Shown one piece after another: positions 15,439 through 23,729 of a stretch of DNA of 51,816 nucleotides. Below the pieces are notes generated by a model. It was not told the DNA's origin, ran no database searches, and saw only the letters and a list, made by a program, of their open reading frames with translations. A program made the position numbers and the translations under genes. Origin of the DNA: a virus; the IMG/VR virus record IMGVR_UViG_3300027908_000080, positions 1 through 51,816 of that record. One strand, written 5' to 3'. Each line of letters begins with the position of its first letter. The stretch's first letter is position 1.

Positions 15439-15539
15439 AAGAAATAACAAAAGAATTAATAGATGATATACATAATGCTCTTGATAAAGGTTTAACTAAA
15501 GGTTTAGGAAAACCTATTGAAGGGAAAAATGTGCGTTGA
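15435..15539 (+). CDS. Very small charged protein
   Basis: The 34-residue frame MKEITKELIDDIHNALDKGL is a predicted amphipathic helix followed by a Gly-rich tail. It overlaps both neighbours by a few bases, which suggests translational coupling. Unknown. Confidence 0.4.
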   Translation: MKEITKELIDDIHNALDKGLTKGLGKPIEGKNVR

Positions 15540-15993
15540 AGCATTGATATGCTTTAAATTGGGTCTTCCACATGGAGATAATCCTCCTTGTGTAGGAGGT
15601 GAAGTTCGTTTAGCTAAAATATCTCTTAATGATTGCAATTGGTCATCCCCTAAAGCAAGAGCAGAGGGAATGAGAAAATTAGCTATTGCTCAATTAGGCT
15701 CAGATAAAATTGACCAAAAAGTGTTTAAAGATACATTAAAACTAATATCAGCAAAAAGAATTTTGCCATGCTTAATCCAGAAACATTATGAAATAAGTAA
15801 AGATCCAAAATTAGTCGAATGGAAATTAAAATTTGAAAGTCTGGTTAAATTAGATAATAAGTTGTGGAAAGAATTCTACTACCACTACTACCACTACTAC
15901 CACTACTACGAAGATGAACTTCTATTATTAGTCGCCGACTGTATTCTGCAAGCATTAATAGAATGTAAATCCGAAGGTTGTAAGTGGTTATAA
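15529..15993 (+). CDS. Unknown protein with YYH repeats
   Basis: The 154-residue product (MCVEALICFKLGLPHGDNPP...) carries six cysteines and a repeat of Tyr-Tyr-His near residues 117-127, encoded by a 9-base tandem repeat. I prefer the ATG at 15529, overlapping the previous gene by 11 bases; a TTG lies 12 bases upstream. The rest is helical. No family recognised. Repeat number could vary between isolates. Confidence 0.65.
   Translation: MCVEALICFKLGLPHGDNPPCVGGEVRLAKISLNDCNWSSPKARAEGMRKLAIAQLGSDKIDQKVFKDTLKLISAKRILPCLIQKHYEISKDPKLVEWKLKFESLVKLDNKLWKEFYYHYYHYYHYYEDELLLLVADCILQALIECKSEGCKWL
15877..15909 (+). repeat. Coding tandem repeat TACTACCAC
   Basis: The nine-base unit TACTACCAC is repeated three times and followed by a partial copy (TACTAC), all in frame, giving Tyr-Tyr-His repeats. 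Exact identity suggests recent slippage. Confidence 0.85.
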
Positions 15994-15997
15994 ATTT

Positions 15998-16174
15998 ATG
16001 CCATCACCAAAAACATTAGAAATACGTTATATTGGCACAAAGAAAGCTAATATCTTTGTCAAACAAACTAATAAACCTAAACCAGTTCTATTAGAACGAA
16101 ATGTTCCTATTTATAAGTTAGGAACTATCGTCCATTTTGGTGGAATGAGGGTAGGAGAATTTCCTAAAGATTAA
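15998..16174 (+). CDS. Unknown small basic protein
   Basis: A 58-residue frame, MPSPKTLEIRYIGTKKANIF, ends GMRVGEFPKD. It looks like a short beta barrel (LEIRYIG, ANIFV, VLLERNV, GTIVHFGG), similar in style to small SH3-like phage proteins. It sits tightly between its neighbours. Confidence 0.5.
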   Translation: MPSPKTLEIRYIGTKKANIFVKQTNKPKPVLLERNVPIYKLGTIVHFGGMRVGEFPKD

Positions 16175-16178
16175 TAAT

Positions 16179-16367
16179 ATGTTTGAACTTAATGAAAAAG
16201 TAATGATAAAACCACCAAATAACCAAGATGGTTGGATTAAATGTGGTTTTAAATTTTCACATTACAATCACGATAAAACTATAATAACTGTTAAATCATT
16301 AAGTAATGAACCAGCTTATTTTAACTCTTTTGAAGTAGAGGCCAATAGAGTTATTAAACAAGATTAA
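16179..16367 (+). CDS. Unknown small protein, SH3-like
   Basis: The 62-residue product MFELNEKVMIKPPNNQDGWI resembles small barrel proteins that begin with a KVMIKPP-type strand. No catalytic motif. It ends the run of small genes before promoter P7. Confidence 0.5.
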   Translation: MFELNEKVMIKPPNNQDGWIKCGFKFSHYNHDKTIITVKSLSNEPAYFNSFEVEANRVIKQD

Positions 16368-16404
16368 TCACTAATTTCCTTCAAACTTATCTAACCACAA
16401 CCTA

Positions 16405-16421
16405 TGGCACACAAAATGCTA
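16405..16421 (+). promoter_or_regulatory. Sigma-54 promoter P7
   Basis: TGGCACACAAAATGCTA has GG at 16406-16407, ten bases, then GC at 16418-16419. The predicted start is near 16431. The 100-base leader has TGACAG (16438-16443) complementary to CTGTCA near 16486-16491, with AGAAAGAA facing TTTCTTCT inside. The gene at 16534 and a long stem-loop at 17168 complete a one-gene transcript. Confidence 0.8.
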
Positions 16422-16533
16422 TAACACACATTTACGGTGACAGTCTGAGAAAGAACAACCAATAGCACGGACTTCTATTTCTTCTGTCAGGTAATAACAA
16501 ACAATGAACAAATAAACAAAATAGAACACAAAT

Positions 16534-17169
16534 ATGAGTAATAACCCACTATCAATCCCACTTATGGTTAATCGCAATGGAATTGATGCGACATTAACTT
16601 TATGTATGGGCAAACGTGATGCTTGGAAAGATAAACCTTATCAGGCATTTCAAATTCAAACTGATGGAACAGAGTCTTCTCCCGCTGAAGATAAACCCTT
16701 TATAGAAGGAATTACTTGGTGGGGAAAGCAAAATGTAAAACTTGCTCTTAATACTATCTTCAAGCGTTTTGGGCAAGATTTTGCTGATGATGCTACAGGA
16801 GATAAAGACACAGAAAAAGCTGGTGGTTTGGCTGATGGTATTTTCTCTGTTGAAAAATTCCTTGAGTATTGGCAAAAGGGCAAATCTTCTGCAATGCGTC
16901 TTTCAGAGTTGAATGAAGCATATCAATCAACAGTGGCTGAGTTTAATGAGTTTACTTCTGGTGAACTTATGGCTGCTGTTCAAAGGCAGACTGATGCTAT
17001 GGCATCTGGTGATTCGACACTAATCTCACAAGCTAGTGTTCGTTTTGCTAATGCTAAGACTAAAATGGAGTCTCTTAGTGCAACACTTAAGTCCTACAAA
17101 GCTGACTTTGAGGAACGTAAGGCTCGTCGTTCTAAAGAGGCTGCAACTGAAACGACAAGCCCAGAGTAA
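16534..17169 (+). CDS. Unknown abundant-type protein in its own sigma-54 unit
   Basis: The 211-residue protein (MSNNPLSIPLMVNRNGIDATLTLCMGKRDAWKDKP) has a globular N-terminal half with strands and a helical C-terminal half (residues about 105-200: LSELNEAYQSTVAEFNEFTSGELMAAVQRQ, ASVRFANAKTKMESLSATLKSY) that looks like a coiled coil ending in a charged tail. Codon use is clean and the flanks hold a sigma-54 promoter and a terminator, so strong timed expression is likely. Candidates are a DNA-binding or virion-associated protein. I do not recognise it. Confidence 0.7.
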   Translation: MSNNPLSIPLMVNRNGIDATLTLCMGKRDAWKDKPYQAFQIQTDGTESSPAEDKPFIEGITWWGKQNVKLALNTIFKRFGQDFADDATGDKDTEKAGGLADGIFSVEKFLEYWQKGKSSAMRLSELNEAYQSTVAEFNEFTSGELMAAVQRQTDAMASGDSTLISQASVRFANAKTKMESLSATLKSYKADFEERKARRSKEAATETTSPE

Positions 17170-17244
17170 TCAGTCAAACTAGTAGTTAAAGTCTCGGCAT
17201 TAGTAGGTAACTATCTGTTAGTGCCGAGCATTTAGTTACTGATT
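17168..17244 (+). terminator. Long two-part stem-loop terminator
   Basis: AATCAGT (17168-17174) and AACTA (17177-17181) pair with TAGTT (17233-17237) and ACTGATT (17238-17244). Inside, CTCGGCATTA (17193-17202) pairs with 17219-17228 ending TGCCGAG. The T tail is short (ATTT), and the next start codon follows at once, so it may also act as a leader structure of the next gene. Confidence 0.65.
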
Positions 17245-17248
17245 ATTT

Positions 17249-17836
17249 ATGAAAACTAAATTACTTCCATGTCCGTTTATCCTTCAGCACAAAGACGAAA
17301 ATGGAATCTGGTATGATATGAATGAAGCCGACCCTAACAGGGTAAATAATGTTGAATGGATGAATAAGACTTATGACAAAAGCACTTGGCGTGTAATTCA
17401 ACGATTACCTCATGTTGAAGTTTGGCCAAACGACACCCGCGCTCCGCTTCCACAGCAGTGGCAAGAATGTGCTGATTGTGCCATTAACGGACAAGTTAAT
17501 TGTCCTGAACATGGCTACAACCAAGCTTTGGACGATTATGTTTTTGAACTCACTGGCAACGAGGGTGAAGACGACGCTCTTTTTGTTTTAAGACAATTTG
17601 TCAAAGCCCTCCAATCCTCCCCCTCAACCTTACAGGCGAGAATAGTGGAGTTGGAGAAGTGTGGGGATGAGTTGGCAAAAGCAGTTAGAACTATGCCACA
17701 CCATTCTTCTTGCTCATCTCAGATTACATATAATGAGTATGCTGAATGTAATTGTAGAAAGAAAAATGCATTAATTGTATTCACCAACTGGAACAAACTC
17801 CGCCTCGAAACCGAGTTGCCAAAGGAGGGATTATGA
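17249..17836 (+). CDS. Unknown cysteine-containing protein
   Basis: The 195-residue product (MKTKLLPCPFILQHKDENGIWYDMNEADPN) has CADCAINGQVNCPEH near residues 74-88, like a zinc knuckle, and CSSQITYNEYAECNCRKKN near residues 154-172. Base and codon use are richer in G+C than the neighbours, and a run of such genes continues to about 18370. It could be a recently acquired cassette. Function unknown. Confidence 0.6.
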   Translation: MKTKLLPCPFILQHKDENGIWYDMNEADPNRVNNVEWMNKTYDKSTWRVIQRLPHVEVWPNDTRAPLPQQWQECADCAINGQVNCPEHGYNQALDDYVFELTGNEGEDDALFVLRQFVKALQSSPSTLQARIVELEKCGDELAKAVRTMPHHSSCSSQITYNEYAECNCRKKNALIVFTNWNKLRLETELPKEGL

Positions 17837-17994
17837 TACCATTGCTTATTATTTTAGTGGCTGTTGGATTTTTCTCTGTTGGTTTCATGTTTGGGCAACG
17901 ACGTGAAACTTACTGGCGTATCAAATGGATTGAACTGGAGCATGAAACAGCCAGAAAATTAGGTAAAGAGCCAAGAGATATAAACTCTATATGA
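17833..17994 (+). CDS. Small single-span membrane protein
   Basis: The 53-residue protein MIPLLIILVAVGFFSVGFMF begins with a hydrophobic span followed by a charged helix (QRRETYWRIKWIELEHETARKLG). Its start overlaps the previous stop (ATGA) and has a full AGGAGG Shine-Dalgarno 5 bases upstream, in contrast to the weak starts elsewhere in this genome. Confidence 0.6.
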   Translation: MIPLLIILVAVGFFSVGFMFGQRRETYWRIKWIELEHETARKLGKEPRDINSI

Positions 17995-18308
17995 CCACCC
18001 ACAACCAAACCGCCGAACAGGAAGCGAGGGAGTTGATTTCAAGACTTCACAACGATTTAAACTATCTCGACTCAATTAAAGAACTCACCACCCTCATCAC
18101 CAAATCTCATGAGAGGGATGTCCTCGAAGTCTGGTTGAAATTGAACACGGCAACAGGAAACGAACACAAGAAATATGATTTGGCCACAATGCTTCAAAAC
18201 ATTATTAGACAGCGCAACTATTTCCGTGAGCAAACTGTTAAGACAATAACCAAACTCGAATCCTACAAACAAAAGGCCGAGGCGATCACAATTTCCAGAT
18301 GGATGTGA
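17991..18308 (+). CDS. Unknown helical protein, possibly frameshifted at its end
   Basis: This 105-residue helical protein (MTTHNQTAEQEARELISRLHNDLNYL) overlaps the previous stop (ATGA). Just past its stop, the +1 frame encodes a sensible Cys motif, PDGCECDICQNWDTFSEAI, running to a stop at about 18375. A one-base change, sequencing error or programmed shift near 18285-18297 would add this tail. Base composition is G+C rich like the two genes before it. Confidence 0.55.
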   Translation: MTTHNQTAEQEARELISRLHNDLNYLDSIKELTTLITKSHERDVLEVWLKLNTATGNEHKKYDLATMLQNIIRQRNYFREQTVKTITKLESYKQKAEAITISRWM

Positions 18309-18374
18309 ATGTGATATTTGTCAGAATTGGGACACATTTTCAGAAGCCATCACCGCCACGAAAAAGGATAAATA

Positions 18375-18839
18375 GTGATTAAAAAGCAAATAAAAGAACA
18401 ACAAGTTACAGTTCCACTTAATGATTTAATATTCTGTATACTAGGAGACTATGATAATGGATGGTCTAATGCTACTATTAGTCATTCGGTTGCAGCTATA
18501 CTAGACTTTCGTCTTGAAGATTCTCTACTTTACAAAGTAGTTTTCACTGACCAAGATGATAAACCTCTTGAATTTCCACAATTATGGCGTTATCCTGACT
18601 GGAAAACTTCACAAGAGAAATACTATAAAGCTAAGAAATGGTCACATAAGCAACGTATTGAGAGGCAGATGTTTGAGGCGAATATAGCTAATCTGTCTAA
18701 AGCCATATCTAAAACTTCAGGAATGTATATTGAAGATGCTAGAGGGTTAGCATATACTCTAATGAAGAAGGGGAATAAAGAATTACTAGAAGTATTTGGG
18801 ATGATTAAAATAATAACTGAGGAAAAAGATTTACCATAA
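18375..18839 (+). CDS. Unknown protein before the helicase
   Basis: The 154-residue protein starts with GTG (MIKKQIKEQQVTVPLNDLIFCILGDYDNGWS) and is helical and basic in its middle (EKYYKAKKWSHKQRIERQMFEANIANLSKA). It ends four bases before the helicase start, so the two are probably co-translated. It could be a helicase partner. No family recognised. Confidence 0.6.
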   Translation: MIKKQIKEQQVTVPLNDLIFCILGDYDNGWSNATISHSVAAILDFRLEDSLLYKVVFTDQDDKPLEFPQLWRYPDWKTSQEKYYKAKKWSHKQRIERQMFEANIANLSKAISKTSGMYIEDARGLAYTLMKKGNKELLEVFGMIKIITEEKDLP

Positions 18840-18842
18840 TTT

Positions 18843-21074
18843 ATGCCAGAACAACTCACCAAAGAACAACTGACTCAGAAAAAAGCCGACTCCAAACAAA
18901 GAGAAGTAGTCAAAGGAATAGGTAATAGACTATTATCTCAATATTCGTTTCAGAATATCAAAACATGGAATGATATTTACAAGTTTACAGGCTTCTCTGA
19001 CGACTATGTTCGCGCCACTTTCAAACCAGAAGATGTAATAAAACCAGTTTCTCTACAAGATGTTAAGAATTGGATTAAGAAATTAACTGATGATGTAGAG
19101 AATAAAATAAGGGAGAAGTATGAGAACATACAAACCAAGAAAGAAAACTCGGATATACAAAGCAAAGAAGTCAACGGTAGTATATCTATCACAGATAATA
19201 AATCCACAGTTGGAGTTGCAGATTCAAGCAAGATTAAAGAGGATGTTGTAAAGGATGAATCAGGCTACTCTAACGACAACAACTACGGACTCGTTGAAAG
19301 TCCTAAAGAACGAGCGTTCTTGTATTATTTTCAGAAAAAAGCAGCAGCAGAAGTCCTACAAAAAGTTATCAAAGAAAAGAAAGAAGGTATCCTAGTTCTA
19401 GCATCTACTGGGACGGGTAAAACATTTATAAAGGGTGCAATAGAAAGGCGTCTAGCAGATATTAATTTCTTAGAAGATACTACTTGGGGTCATATTAAAT
19501 GTATTAATGTTACCCGTGCGACTGTTGTTGAGCAAGATAAAAGAGTATTTAAGAATTTCTTTGGGATTGACCCTGTAATAGAATCAGAAGTTATCAATAT
19601 TGAGCAACTTCGTTCTCGTGCTGGACAGATATGGATTAAGTCTTGGACAGCAATAGAGAATGGGGAAGAAGTGGAGAAGTATGAATGGAAGCCCATGATT
19701 CATCCAGCTAGATTTCATTTAGATGAATGTCAGGCTGTAAAGAATGAGGATAGTATCCAACACAAAATTTGTATTCAATACTCAGCTATTAAGATTCCAG
19801 TTATACAAATATATTATTCTGCTACTCCATTTACCCGTGTATCAGAGGCGAAAGCATTTGCTATAGCAACGAAGAAAGATATATCTCACATCACTGGTAT
19901 TCCAGGAACTCGTCTCTCACTTGCCACTTGGCCAACTTATGCTGCTGCTATTGCAGCTCCATCTCCGCCCGATGAATATAATGAAGCTGCTGTAGAGCGA
20001 TTAATGAAAGATTTGGATGACTATGTAGTTAGAGTTAAGGGTGTTAGATGGCAATTTAATGCAGTTAATAAGGTTGAGATTATTGATTTTGATTCTGATG
20101 AGTCGAGGCAGGAGTATGATAATGCTTGGCAGAAATACCTAGCAAGGAAAGCTAAGTTAGAAGAATCAGTCATAGATAATCCTAGATTTCAAGCTTTAGT
20201 AGAACTTGGTATTTTTCTTGCGGCAGCGGAGTATTGTAAAAGATATATTCTGGCTAAAAGAATGTATGAAGATGTGAAGGCAGGTAATGCTGCTGTAGCT
20301 GCTGTGAAGTTTAAGAAAACTATTATAGCAATAGTTAAGATTCTAACTGAAGAATATGGAGTAAGCAGAGATTCTATATCTCTTGTGTGGGGTGGAGGAC
20401 AGACACAACTTACAGCGAAGCAGAAATTGAAAGCTAAAGTCTTGGAGAACCAAGCACTATTTGAGGCTCAAGGAATATCTATGGAAGATATGATGCTTGA
20501 AGATGTAGAAGAAAGAATCCTTGAGGATTTACCTGAGCATCTAAGACTAGGTGGGCAATCAAAAGAACAGAGACAGAAAGAAATTGATAGGTTTCAGTCA
20601 GGGAAGTCTTTATACTGCATCCATACTTTTAAATCTGGAGGCGTAGGCTTATCTCTCCATCACTCTGACGAGAGGGTAGCACAGAAAGTTAGGCATCAAA
20701 AGAATGGTTATGCTATAGTTGAAGATATTCCTAAAGTTCCAGTGCGGCCAAGAAAAGCTACTATTTCGCCTACTTGGAGTCCAATAGAAATGGTTCAAGG
20801 GGTAGGAAGATGCCCTAGATTAACTAGTCTCAGCGATACAGAACAAACTTTGCTGTTTTATAGAGGGACAGTGGAGGAACAGCAAGCATTTGTTGTGACC
20901 CATAGACTTAAATGTCTGAGTAAAGTAGTAAGGCAGCACGAAAGTTGGCAAGATTTAATTACGAATCATGTTAAAGCTAAGGAGTTAGCTAGAAAAATAG
21001 TTGAAGAAATGCCAACAGAAGATTCTAAGGACGGAGAACAACCAAACCTAGTAGAAAGTGAGGATAATGAATGA
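18843..21074 (+). CDS. Superfamily 2 DNA/RNA helicase
   Basis: The 743-residue protein has a linker-rich N-terminus (residues 1-150), then the SF2 core: LASTGTGKTF (Walker A, 187-195), FHLDECQAV (Walker B DECQ, 291-299), YYSATPF (motif III), FKSGGVGLSLHH (motif V) and SPIEMVQGVGRCPR (motif VI). It would unwind DNA or remodel protein-DNA complexes using ATP during replication or recombination. Phage replisomes often carry such a helicase beside ligase and polymerase genes, as here. The ATPase residues look intact. Confidence 0.88.
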   Translation: MPEQLTKEQLTQKKADSKQREVVKGIGNRLLSQYSFQNIKTWNDIYKFTGFSDDYVRATFKPEDVIKPVSLQDVKNWIKKLTDDVENKIREKYENIQTKKENSDIQSKEVNGSISITDNKSTVGVADSSKIKEDVVKDESGYSNDNNYGLVESPKERAFLYYFQKKAAAEVLQKVIKEKKEGILVLASTGTGKTFIKGAIERRLADINFLEDTTWGHIKCINVTRATVVEQDKRVFKNFFGIDPVIESEVINIEQLRSRAGQIWIKSWTAIENGEEVEKYEWKPMIHPARFHLDECQAVKNEDSIQHKICIQYSAIKIPVIQIYYSATPFTRVSEAKAFAIATKKDISHITGIPGTRLSLATWPTYAAAIAAPSPPDEYNEAAVERLMKDLDDYVVRVKGVRWQFNAVNKVEIIDFDSDESRQEYDNAWQKYLARKAKLEESVIDNPRFQALVELGIFLAAAEYCKRYILAKRMYEDVKAGNAAVAAVKFKKTIIAIVKILTEEYGVSRDSISLVWGGGQTQLTAKQKLKAKVLENQALFEAQGISMEDMMLEDVEERILEDLPEHLRLGGQSKEQRQKEIDRFQSGKSLYCIHTFKSGGVGLSLHHSDERVAQKVRHQKNGYAIVEDIPKVPVRPRKATISPTWSPIEMVQGVGRCPRLTSLSDTEQTLLFYRGTVEEQQAFVVTHRLKCLSKVVRQHESWQDLITNHVKAKELARKIVEEMPTEDSKDGEQPNLVESEDNE

Positions 21075-21262
21075 CACCCTTAAACCCACCCAAATATAAA
21101 CTATTCCAAAAGATAAATAACAATGTCTATTTTGGCTCTTTGGAAATCAAAGATATATTTACTAATATAGACTGGAGTTCAGAGTATGTCTATAGAGTTA
21201 TGAATGATGACATGGAGTATTTCTTCCTAACTGAGGAAGAACTTTCGGAGTATTTTATATGA
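21071..21262 (+). CDS. Small unknown protein
   Basis: A 63-residue acidic frame (MTPLNPPKYKLFQKINNNVY) joins the helicase and ligase genes with four-base overlaps on both sides. The C-terminus is acidic (TEEELSEYFI). Tight coupling supports a real gene; role unknown. Confidence 0.55.
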   Translation: MTPLNPPKYKLFQKINNNVYFGSLEIKDIFTNIDWSSEYVYRVMNDDMEYFFLTEEELSEYFI

Positions 21263-22173
21263 TAAATTTTCGTAGGCCGATGCTCGCTGCCTCACTTCTA
21301 CCTTCTAAAGTGGAGCATACTGACGAAAATATCTTAGAAGCAATGAAGAAACTTCGTTACCCAGTATTTGTAACAGAGAAGAAAGACGGAATCAGAGCCT
21401 TAAAAGTTTCTACTAATTTAGTATCAAGAACATTAAAACCAATTCCAAATTCAAGTATTAGAATAAGGTCATATAGCCTACCTACTGGATATGATATGGA
21501 ATTATTTAATGCTGAACTTAAATATGAACAAATAGAATCTATTGTAATGAGCAGAGAACACAAAGATTCAGATTTGGTTCAATTTCATGTTCTTGATAAT
21601 TTTAATATTGAGGGAGCAACTTATGAACAAAGAATATGGTCAATCAATAAAGATATAAATTGTTGGTCTGATTGTCCATTTGTATTTGAATATCCTACTG
21701 CATATACAACTCCTGAAAGATTGTTCGACATATTTCTTGATACAGAACAATCTGGAGGCGAAGGTATTTGTTTCCGCACTCCCAACTCACACTATAAACA
21801 AGGTCGTTCCACCCTCAAAGAGCAATACTTAGTTAAACTTTGTCGTAATTTAACCTCAGAAGCAGTTATAGAAGGCTTCGAAGAGCAAATGGAGAATGGT
21901 AATGTAGAGCAACGTAATGCTATTGGAGCAATGGACAGGTCATCTTGTAAGGCAAACTTATATGGCAAAGATACTCTTGGCAGTCTAATAGTGCGCGACT
22001 TAAAAAGTGGATTAGTGTTTAATATAGGAACAGGGTTTAATGATGCTATGAGATTTAATATTTGGCACGAACAAAGTAATACTAAAGGCAAAATAATAAC
22101 ATATAAATACAAGGGCGGAGGTAAAGATTTACCTAGATGCCCCGTCTTTATGAGATTTAGGAGTATACAATGA
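21259..22173 (+). CDS. ATP-dependent DNA ligase
   Basis: The 304-residue protein begins RRPMLAASL and has the nucleotidyltransferase motifs: I, EKKDGIRA (residues 40-47, lysine nucleophile K41 in KxDG), III, YDMELF (near 90), IV, EGICFR (near 174), and V, YLVKLCR (near 194). It is short, like T7-type phage ligases, with an OB-type C-terminal part. It would seal nicks left by replication. All expected catalytic motifs are visible. Confidence 0.88.
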   Translation: MINFRRPMLAASLLPSKVEHTDENILEAMKKLRYPVFVTEKKDGIRALKVSTNLVSRTLKPIPNSSIRIRSYSLPTGYDMELFNAELKYEQIESIVMSREHKDSDLVQFHVLDNFNIEGATYEQRIWSINKDINCWSDCPFVFEYPTAYTTPERLFDIFLDTEQSGGEGICFRTPNSHYKQGRSTLKEQYLVKLCRNLTSEAVIEGFEEQMENGNVEQRNAIGAMDRSSCKANLYGKDTLGSLIVRDLKSGLVFNIGTGFNDAMRFNIWHEQSNTKGKIITYKYKGGGKDLPRCPVFMRFRSIQ

Positions 22174-22319
22174 AAGATAAATACGGCAGAGAAATTGAGA
22201 AAGAGGAACAAGAGTTCTATGGCATTGAGGACTATGAACTTGAACAACGTAGAATGGAACATGAAGATTGGATGATGGATATTTCAAGACAAGATTTATC
22301 TACTTCTTATGACAAATAA
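22170..22319 (+). CDS. Small acidic protein
   Basis: A 49-residue frame, MKDKYGREIEKEEQEFYGIE, overlaps the ligase stop (ATGA) and the next start. It is highly charged and helical. Unknown. Confidence 0.5.
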   Translation: MKDKYGREIEKEEQEFYGIEDYELEQRRMEHEDWMMDISRQDLSTSYDK

Positions 22320-22626
22320 TACTATCGTTGTAGATTTGAATAAAGTCCAATTCGCTAATCTATATTGGAAGAATCAATATGGCAATGTCAAACGTCTTAA
22401 GCCACGAAAACCTACTGTGCATGGAACAAGATTTAATCCTAATGACCTACATATTACTGAACATATTCTAATGATAGAGTTTGCACAGAAGCATAGATTA
22501 CTTGATATTTGGAATCCAGTGTGTAGGTTACAATTATCTTCTAATCATTGGCTAGAATATACAGGAGATAAAGCTTTGTCAATTTACAAAGAGTGGAATA
22601 GAAGAATTTTTAAACCAAATAAATAG
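22309..22626 (+). CDS. Unknown small protein
   Basis: The 105-residue product (MTNNTIVVDLNKVQFANLYW) has an RLKPRKPTVHGTRFNP segment and an aromatic C-terminus. It lies in the ligase-activator operon with overlapping ends. No family recognised. Confidence 0.55.
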   Translation: MTNNTIVVDLNKVQFANLYWKNQYGNVKRLKPRKPTVHGTRFNPNDLHITEHILMIEFAQKHRLLDIWNPVCRLQLSSNHWLEYTGDKALSIYKEWNRRIFKPNK

Positions 22627-22627
22627 T

Positions 22628-22879
22628 ATGACAGTATTTACATCTTACTTACATACATCATATACTTGGAATCACAAAGAGAATAAACGTATAGGTTTTA
22701 TAAATGAAGATGATGCTAAGTATGCTGTATATTGTGCAGTAAGAAGACAAAGAAGATTAAGATTTAAAAGAATAAATAATTTTATTTGTGCAGAATCTTC
22801 TAACAATCCTACAATAGCAGTTGAAAATTATGATACCACCAACAAAGAACAACCTACAGAAAGAGCCAACAAAGTATAG
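22628..22879 (+). CDS. Unknown small basic protein overlapping the activator gene
   Basis: This 83-residue protein (MTVFTSYLHTSYTWNHKENK) has an RRQRRLRFKR basic patch near residues 39-48. Its last 50 bases overlap the start of the sigma-54 activator gene in another frame, an unusually long overlap that could couple translation of the two. A nucleic-acid-binding partner of the activator is possible but not shown. Confidence 0.55.
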   Translation: MTVFTSYLHTSYTWNHKENKRIGFINEDDAKYAVYCAVRRQRRLRFKRINNFICAESSNNPTIAVENYDTTNKEQPTERANKV

Positions 22880-23729
22880 TCAATCCACACTTCAAACATT
22901 CCTAGATAATGGGATGATAGAAGTAGTTCAGAATATACTTAATCTTAATCCAGACCTTAAATATAAAATAGAGAATGGAAAATTGTTAGACTCTGTAACA
23001 GGAGCAGCATTGTGGCTTAAGAAGTTTATTACTGAGGATGCGGATTGTATAACTCTTAAACAAGATGCAATGAAGTTAGCTAAAGTTGATGATGAAGTTC
23101 TAATAACTGGTGAGACTGGAACAGGCAAGGAAATAATAGCTAGAGCTATGATAGGAGATAGAGAAGGGGACTTTAAAAGGGTTAATTGTGCGGCAATGCC
23201 GGAAGCTCTTATTGAAGCAGAATTATTTGGCTCAGTTGCAGGAGCATACACTGGTTCTACAGGTGCGAAGAAAGGAATGATATTATCAGCGAATAATGGA
23301 GTAATGTTTTTGGATGAAGTTGGAGACCTTCCATTATCTATTCAGGCGAAACTTCTCAACGTATTGCAACCAATAGAGGGTAAAAGATTTATTCGCCCAG
23401 TGGGTTCTACAGAAGAAAAAGAAATAACTTGTCGTTTCGTCTGCGCGACTCATAGAAACTTATTAGATATGGTGAAGGCTGGAGCATTTAGACTTGACCT
23501 TTATGCTCGTATAAGCACTTTTGAATTACACATAAAGCCATTGAGAGAAAGAAAGGCTGACATAATTCCTATTGTAATAGCCTTAGGAGAACTTCTGAAA
23601 ATAAATACTAAGGTTTTCTTGGAGAAATATACAGAAGATATTATCTATGATAGCTCATTTGACCTCTCACTTAATGTAAGGTCAATAGAGAGAGCGATAA
23701 AAAGGTTTAGTGTATTAGGAAAAATATGA
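22830..23729 (+). CDS. Sigma-54-dependent transcription activator (AAA+ domain only)
   Basis: The 299-residue protein is a bacterial enhancer-binding-type ATPase that would open promoter complexes of host sigma-54 polymerase. Visible motifs: Walker A GETGTGKE (94-101), the sigma-contacting loop GAYTGS (138-143; usual GAFTGA), Walker B VMFLDE (158-163), sensor I CATHRN (205-210), the arginine region FRLDLYARI (220-228), LRER (238-241) and NVRSIERAI (282-290). It ends right after the AAA+ lid and has no Fis-type helix-turn-helix, and no receiver or GAF domain; only about 65 residues precede the core. It might act from solution or through a DNA-binding partner. I chose the ATG at 22830, not the TTG nine bases upstream. 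A sigma-54 promoter follows 200 bases downstream. Confidence 0.93.
   Translation: MIPPTKNNLQKEPTKYSQSTLQTFLDNGMIEVVQNILNLNPDLKYKIENGKLLDSVTGAALWLKKFITEDADCITLKQDAMKLAKVDDEVLITGETGTGKEIIARAMIGDREGDFKRVNCAAMPEALIEAELFGSVAGAYTGSTGAKKGMILSANNGVMFLDEVGDLPLSIQAKLLNVLQPIEGKRFIRPVGSTEEKEITCRFVCATHRNLLDMVKAGAFRLDLYARISTFELHIKPLRERKADIIPIVIALGELLKINTKVFLEKYTEDIIYDSSFDLSLNVRSIERAIKRFSVLGKI

Noticed and set aside
15877-15909. CRISPR-like array
   Set aside because: The repeats are nine bases without spacers and are coding.
16033-16048. Sigma-54-like TTGGCACAAAGAAAGC inside the 15998 gene
   Set aside because: The -24 is perfect, but the -12 reads AAGC rather than TTGC/ATGC, and it is inside coding sequence. 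P7 is only 370 bases downstream and better.
16604-16894. GGGCA-N-TGC matches in the 16534 gene
   Set aside because: They lack the TGG of the -24 element and lie within coding sequence.
22053-22070. TTTGGCACG, a perfect -24 element inside the ligase gene
   Set aside because: No GC at the -12 position.
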